NCBI GenBank assembly: GCA_945870475.1
Contig: CAMBSR010000089.1
Span: forward strand, 1-8,755
Direction: 5' to 3'
Source of the DNA: Phycisphaera mikurensis NBRC 102666
GTDB lineage: Bacteria; Planctomycetota; Phycisphaerae; Phycisphaerales; SM1A02
Length of the DNA stretch: 8,755 nt
Below, piece by piece: positions 5,667 to 8,755 of the stretch (within the stretch, counting starts at the first letter, position 1; the number at the start of each line of letters is the position of its first letter). Under the pieces are notes generated by a model, which worked only from the letters and a program-made list of their open reading frames with translations, ran no database searches and was not told the origin of the DNA. The position numbers were made by a program, and so were the translations under genes.

Positions 5667-8600
5667 GTGATCCACGCCCCGCGCAACACCACTGCCACCG
5701 CCCGCGCACATGCCCGTGGCAACACGCTTGTCCTGGTCACCGCCATCCTGGTGCTCCTGGTGATCATCGCGACTGCGTTCCTCGTGCGCGCCCAATCGGG
5801 CAGGGCGCAGGCGGCGGCGCAGCAGAAGGCCACCGGGCGCCAGGCGCGCGTCGACACGCTGGCATCCACCGTGGCACAGGAAGTGGCCGATGCGCTCTTC
5901 GTCAAGCGGATCGACGCGTCGAGCATGGCGGCGCAGATCGCCGCCAACCAGGCCACCGGCCTCACGGGCCAGCCGCTCTTCGGCGAATTCATGGCGCGCA
6001 GCGACTACGCCCGCCTGCCGGCCGAGCCGCTTGCCCTCCGCTACGGCGTCGATTACTTCGACTCGATCTCCAACCTGAACCTGGGTACGGTCACCGGCGG
6101 CGACGGCTACCTGGACGGCTACAACTTCGCCCCGTACTCGGTGAACCCGTTCACCAACTGGCCGGCCCGCTACGGCAACATCACCGGCGAAGGCAACCCG
6201 ATCGGCAACCCCGGCTTCGGCGACACCCGCTGGCTGGCAAGCACGGAGCCGGTGCGCGCGCTCACGATGCAGCAGGTGGGCGCCAACGTGGTGCTGCCCG
6301 CGCCGCCGAGCGTCCGCGGCGGTCCGGCCTTCACCACCAACTGGGGCAACCTGGCACTCGATGGCGGCGGGGCGCCTGTTCCCTCGCCCGAGGGACTCGG
6401 TTTCAGCCATTGGTCGCATCTGACCTGGCTGCCCACCGCGGAGAACGGATTCCGCGTGTGCTGGGACATCTCGAACGTCGAGGCCAACTGGGACCACCTG
6501 CCGGCGGGTACCGCCACCCCATCGCTCGCGCAGCGCGCGGTGGCGGGTGAGCTCAACCTCGGAACGCCCTACGAGCAGTGGCTTCCGTTCGTGGCGCCGC
6601 GCGAGCCCGCCATCACGGGCAAGGATTCGCGTGGATACCTGGTCCTAGACCAGCCCGACTGGCAGACGCGCGTCAACAACTGGTTCAACGTCGGGGTGAT
6701 CAACTACAGCGCGGTGCCCCCGCATGCGCAGATGATCCTGGGGACGGCGCCGCGCAACAACGCGCTGCCGAACTTCCTGCAGCTCGGTGCCTTCGGTGAC
6801 CCGTCCGACGAGTTCAAGCTGGTGCCGAGCGGCACCGGCACCACGTACGTGCCGTCCTCGCGCAACCTGATCGGCCGCACCCTGGCCGATGCCGACGGCG
6901 ACGGCTGGACGGACTCCTTCTGGTTCGTGTCCCCGAGCTCCAGCGACCGCAGCACCCGCCAGCTGGTCGCGGTGCGAATCATGGACAACAGCGCGCTGCT
7001 CGATATCAACGTCGCCACGCGTTCCGAGCGCTCGAATACCATCGGCCAGACGCCGGCCGACCTGGCGCTTGCCACCCGCGGCGATTCCTACGACCAGACC
7101 GCGGCGATCGGCTCGTCGGCCGCGTTCCGTGATCCGGCGGTCGGTTTCTTCAGTGCACGCGAGAACGACCCCGAGTACCGCGCGAACTTCAACTTCAAGA
7201 CGCTGCTGCCCGCACCGGGCGCTCAGCCGACCATCGCTCCCGCGAACCTGATCTATGCGGTGGCAAGCAACACCGCCGGCACGCCGACCGGCGGCGTCGA
7301 CGTTGGCTGGGCCCCCGAGCGCTGGGAGGGCCGTCGCACGCAGCCAGCCGCCCCGGCCGGCACCGCTGTCGACACCTACCAGTCCGGCTTCCTGCGCGCG
7401 CTCGGCGTCATGCAGGAAGGCACCGCCGGTGGCGCGAATGCCGCGGCGCCGTTCTTCGATTCCTCCGCGGACTTCAACACCACGGGCTCCAGCGCCGTCT
7501 ACGGCGACGCCTTCGTCTTCAGCCGCCCCTCCGACCGCCTCAGCTACTTCAAGGCCATGGCCAACGGTGGCGATGTGGTCGATCCGGTCACCGCGGCGCG
7601 CGTGATGACGCTCACGCCGTTTGGTTCCGATGACGAGGTGGAGCTGCGCGGCTCCAACGGGCTCAACTCCCCGCAGACGGTCAGCCGCCTGGAAGGCTCG
7701 CTGAACGGTTCCGGCTCGATCTTCGCCGACCAGATCGCCTACGGCTCGTTCATGCGCTCCACCCGCTCCCGCGAGGAGACCGCCCGCTTCTTCGACCCCG
7801 ACGACGTCCGCGTCCAGGACTGGCGTGCCCGCCGCGCCTGGACCCCGGGCACCACGGCGTTCGCGGCCCGCTCCGGCTCGGAGCTCCTCCTCGACCACCG
7901 CCGTCTGATGACCACGCTCTCGGGCGCGCGCAACGAGACGCTGCCGCCACGCCTGTGGACGATCGTCGACCATTCCTCGCAGCCCGCGGGCGTGCCCGAC
8001 GAGCGGTTCCGCGGTGACATCACGCGCACGGCCCCGGCATACGCCAAGCGCGGCGTGGACTTCGACCGGGACGGCAACCCCGACGACGTGACGGGCGATG
8101 GCCAGGTCACGCTCGCCGATGACCTCGCGCCGTACCACCCGAACATCATGTTCCCCGGCGCCTCGCTGATCCCCAACGGCACCGGCGGCAACAACTTCGG
8201 CATCGGCATCCGTGACGCCACCGGTGACGGCAAGATCGACGTGGCCGACTTCGAGCGCGCTCGGCGCCGATTCCTGGTGGACAACCGCAAGCTCGACCTG
8301 CGCCGCCCGAACGACGAGCCGGTGTTCGACTCCACCTCCAACTCCACGCGTCCGGCGACCGGGGGGGAGATCGCGTCCGCCGATGCCAAGTTCTCCTTCG
8401 ACCTGCAGCGCATCATGCGCCGCAGCCTGATCGACGAGGGAAGCAAGCAGAGCTACCTGGGGCGTCCGGGGCAGACCTCGCAGGAGGCCAATGCATCGCT
8501 CGCAGCCACCAAGATGATGATCGCGAGCTTCGCGGCCAACACGCTGGCGTACCGCGACAGCGAGCGCCGCGTGACCAACACGCTGTACCTGGACCAGCCG

Positions 8601-8755
8601 CTGCACCCCACGGAAGCGGTACCGGTCCCCGCCGATGCCGTGATCGATCCGTCGATCACCAACGCTGGCTTCATCGGCGTGGAGAAGCAGCCCTTCCTCC
8701 AGGAAGTCTTCATCGCCTTCGTCTATCCCAAGACCAAGGTGAAGCAGTCGGACAT
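5667..8755 (+). CDS. Giant GspK/PilX-like membrane-anchored protein with calcium-loop motifs (3' end outside window)
   Basis: The frame is open from GTG 5667 to the window edge, 1029 full codons with no stop. A basic leader ends in R-G at residue 18, followed by one hydrophobic segment, N-T-L-V-L-V-T-A-I-L-V-L-L-V-I-I-A (19-35), and a helical, Ala/Gln-rich stretch to about 80. Position +5 is Leu rather than Glu; GspK is known as the pseudopilin lacking Glu+5, and PilX-type proteins begin with a similar R-G-x-x-L-V. Further support is V-A-V-R-I-M-D-N-S-A-L-L-D-I-N-V-A (434-450), which resembles the D-x-x-G-K-I/F-N-L-N motif of GspK, and F-A-A-N-T-L-A-Y-R-D-S (955-965) with G-V-E-K-Q-P-F-L-Q-E-V (1004-1014), resembling the region near the end of large GspK-like proteins. 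GspK is normally about 300 residues, so this is more than three times larger. Three acidic calcium-type loop regions lie in the added sequence. It is last of the visible G-H-I-J-K order and could cap a pseudopilus; the exact family is uncertain. Confidence 0.78.
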   Translation, partial: MIHAPRNTTATARAHARGNTLVLVTAILVLLVIIATAFLVRAQSGRAQAAAQQKATGRQARVDTLASTVAQEVADALFVKRIDASSMAAQIAANQATGLTGQPLFGEFMARSDYARLPAEPLALRYGVDYFDSISNLNLGTVTGGDGYLDGYNFAPYSVNPFTNWPARYGNITGEGNPIGNPGFGDTRWLASTEPVRALTMQQVGANVVLPAPPSVRGGPAFTTNWGNLALDGGGAPVPSPEGLGFSHWSHLTWLPTAENGFRVCWDISNVEANWDHLPAGTATPSLAQRAVAGELNLGTPYEQWLPFVAPREPAITGKDSRGYLVLDQPDWQTRVNNWFNVGVINYSAVPPHAQMILGTAPRNNALPNFLQLGAFGDPSDEFKLVPSGTGTTYVPSSRNLIGRTLADADGDGWTDSFWFVSPSSSDRSTRQLVAVRIMDNSALLDINVATRSERSNTIGQTPADLALATRGDSYDQTAAIGSSAAFRDPAVGFFSARENDPEYRANFNFKTLLPAPGAQPTIAPANLIYAVASNTAGTPTGGVDVGWAPERWEGRRTQPAAPAGTAVDTYQSGFLRALGVMQEGTAGGANAAAPFFDSSADFNTTGSSAVYGDAFVFSRPSDRLSYFKAMANGGDVVDPVTAARVMTLTPFGSDDEVELRGSNGLNSPQTVSRLEGSLNGSGSIFADQIAYGSFMRSTRSREETARFFDPDDVRVQDWRARRAWTPGTTAFAARSGSELLLDHRRLMTTLSGARNETLPPRLWTIVDHSSQPAGVPDERFRGDITRTAPAYAKRGVDFDRDGNPDDVTGDGQVTLADDLAPYHPNIMFPGASLIPNGTGGNNFGIGIRDATGDGKIDVADFERARRRFLVDNRKLDLRRPNDEPVFDSTSNSTRPATGGEIASADAKFSFDLQRIMRRSLIDEGSKQSYLGRPGQTSQEANASLAATKMMIASFAANTLAYRDSERRVTNTLYLDQPLHPTEAVPVPADAVIDPSITNAGFIGVEKQPFLQEVFIAFVYPKTKVKQSD
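6888..6914 (+). other. Predicted calcium-binding loop 1 in the GspK-like protein
   Basis: Residues 408-416 read D-A-D-G-D-G-W-T-D, a D-x-D-x-D-G-x-x-D loop as found in EF-hand-like and thrombospondin type 3 calcium sites. It sits about 25 residues before the GspK-like D-N-S-A-L-L-D-I-N motif. Metal binding is predicted from the pattern only. Confidence 0.55.
8058..8120 (+). other. Adjacent calcium-loop motifs 2a and 2b (EF-hand/dockerin-like)
   Basis: Residues 798-806 are D-F-D-R-D-G-N-P-D, directly followed by residues 807-818, D-V-T-G-D-G-Q-V-T-L-A-D. The second has Asp at loop positions 1, 5 and 12, Gly at 6 and a hydrophobic residue at 8, as in a dockerin repeat or EF-hand loop; position 3 is Thr instead of the usual Asn/Asp. 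The two may be alternative registers of one site. Confidence 0.5.
8214..8249 (+). other. Predicted calcium-binding loop 3 (dockerin-like repeat partner)
   Basis: Residues 850-861 are D-A-T-G-D-G-K-I-D-V-A-D, followed by Phe and a basic helix. It repeats the pattern of residues 807-818 at a distance of 43 residues, including Thr at position 3 and the x-x-A-D end. Such paired loops are typical of dockerin and EF-hand duplications. Confidence 0.55.

Noticed and set aside
4190..5992. Minus-strand open frame of 600 codons opposite the GspJ-like gene
   Set aside because: The product is dominated by Arg, Gly and Ala with no recognisable domain, it spans the junction of two real genes on the other strand, and it has no operon context.
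8361..8367. Run of seven G (and another at 1818-1824) as a programmed frameshift or assembly error
   Set aside because: In both cases the original frame continues with good protein-like sequence on both sides, so there is no sign of a shift.
6645..8606. Minus-strand open frame of 653 codons opposite the giant gene
   Set aside because: It could be mistaken for the main gene because the true + frame has no stop in the window. The + frame has a good ribosome binding site, a membrane helix and family motifs; the minus frame has only Arg/Gly/Val/Ala-rich shadow sequence.

Overview
This 8.8 kb window is GC-rich and almost entirely coding. All six genes lie on the + strand, end to end, with junctions from a few bases of overlap to a 28-base gap, so it reads as the middle of one operon that continues past both edges. 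Five of the six genes show type IV prepilin or type II secretion (T2SS) pseudopilin features, and the sixth has a matching single N-terminal membrane segment. Four intact N-termini carry the prepilin peptidase signature (a short basic leader, then F-T/S-L-L/I-E or F-T-V-V-E and a hydrophobic helix). Order and family hallmarks match the classical G-H-I-J-K pseudopilin block: a 5'-truncated GspG-like gene (1-485), a second GspG-like gene (482-1366), a GspH/FimT-like gene (1372-2397), a GspI/PilV-like gene (2394-3644), a GspJ-like gene (3647-5638) and a very large GspK/PilX-like gene (5667 to beyond the window end).

The unusual point is size. Textbook minor pseudopilins are roughly 110-330 residues; here the H-, I-, J- and K-like proteins are 341, 416, 663 and more than 1029 residues. 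The characteristic N-terminal helices, and in the J- and K-like proteins recognisable later motifs, are retained, and long Gly/Ser/Thr/Asn/Pro-rich regions are added. The K-like protein also carries acidic calcium-loop motifs (EF-hand or dockerin-like).

The organism is probably from the PVC group, most likely Planctomycetota (perhaps Phycisphaerae). The evidence is indirect: high GC, the R-R-A-F-T leader style with Ala before the cleavage site, enlarged pseudopilins, and DGDG calcium loops in an exported protein. Verrucomicrobiota, which carry comparable pseudopilin cassettes with one giant member, are the main alternative.

Inferred joint function: the proteins would be inserted in the inner membrane, trimmed by a prepilin peptidase and assembled into a periplasmic pseudopilus or short pilus, with the I-, J- and K-like proteins at the tip. 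The ATPase, platform protein, secretin and peptidase are not in the window, so whether this is a secretion system, a surface fibre or something else cannot be decided here. I see no RNA gene, mobile element, CRISPR array, terminator or promoter. No non-coding stretch exceeds 28 bases.
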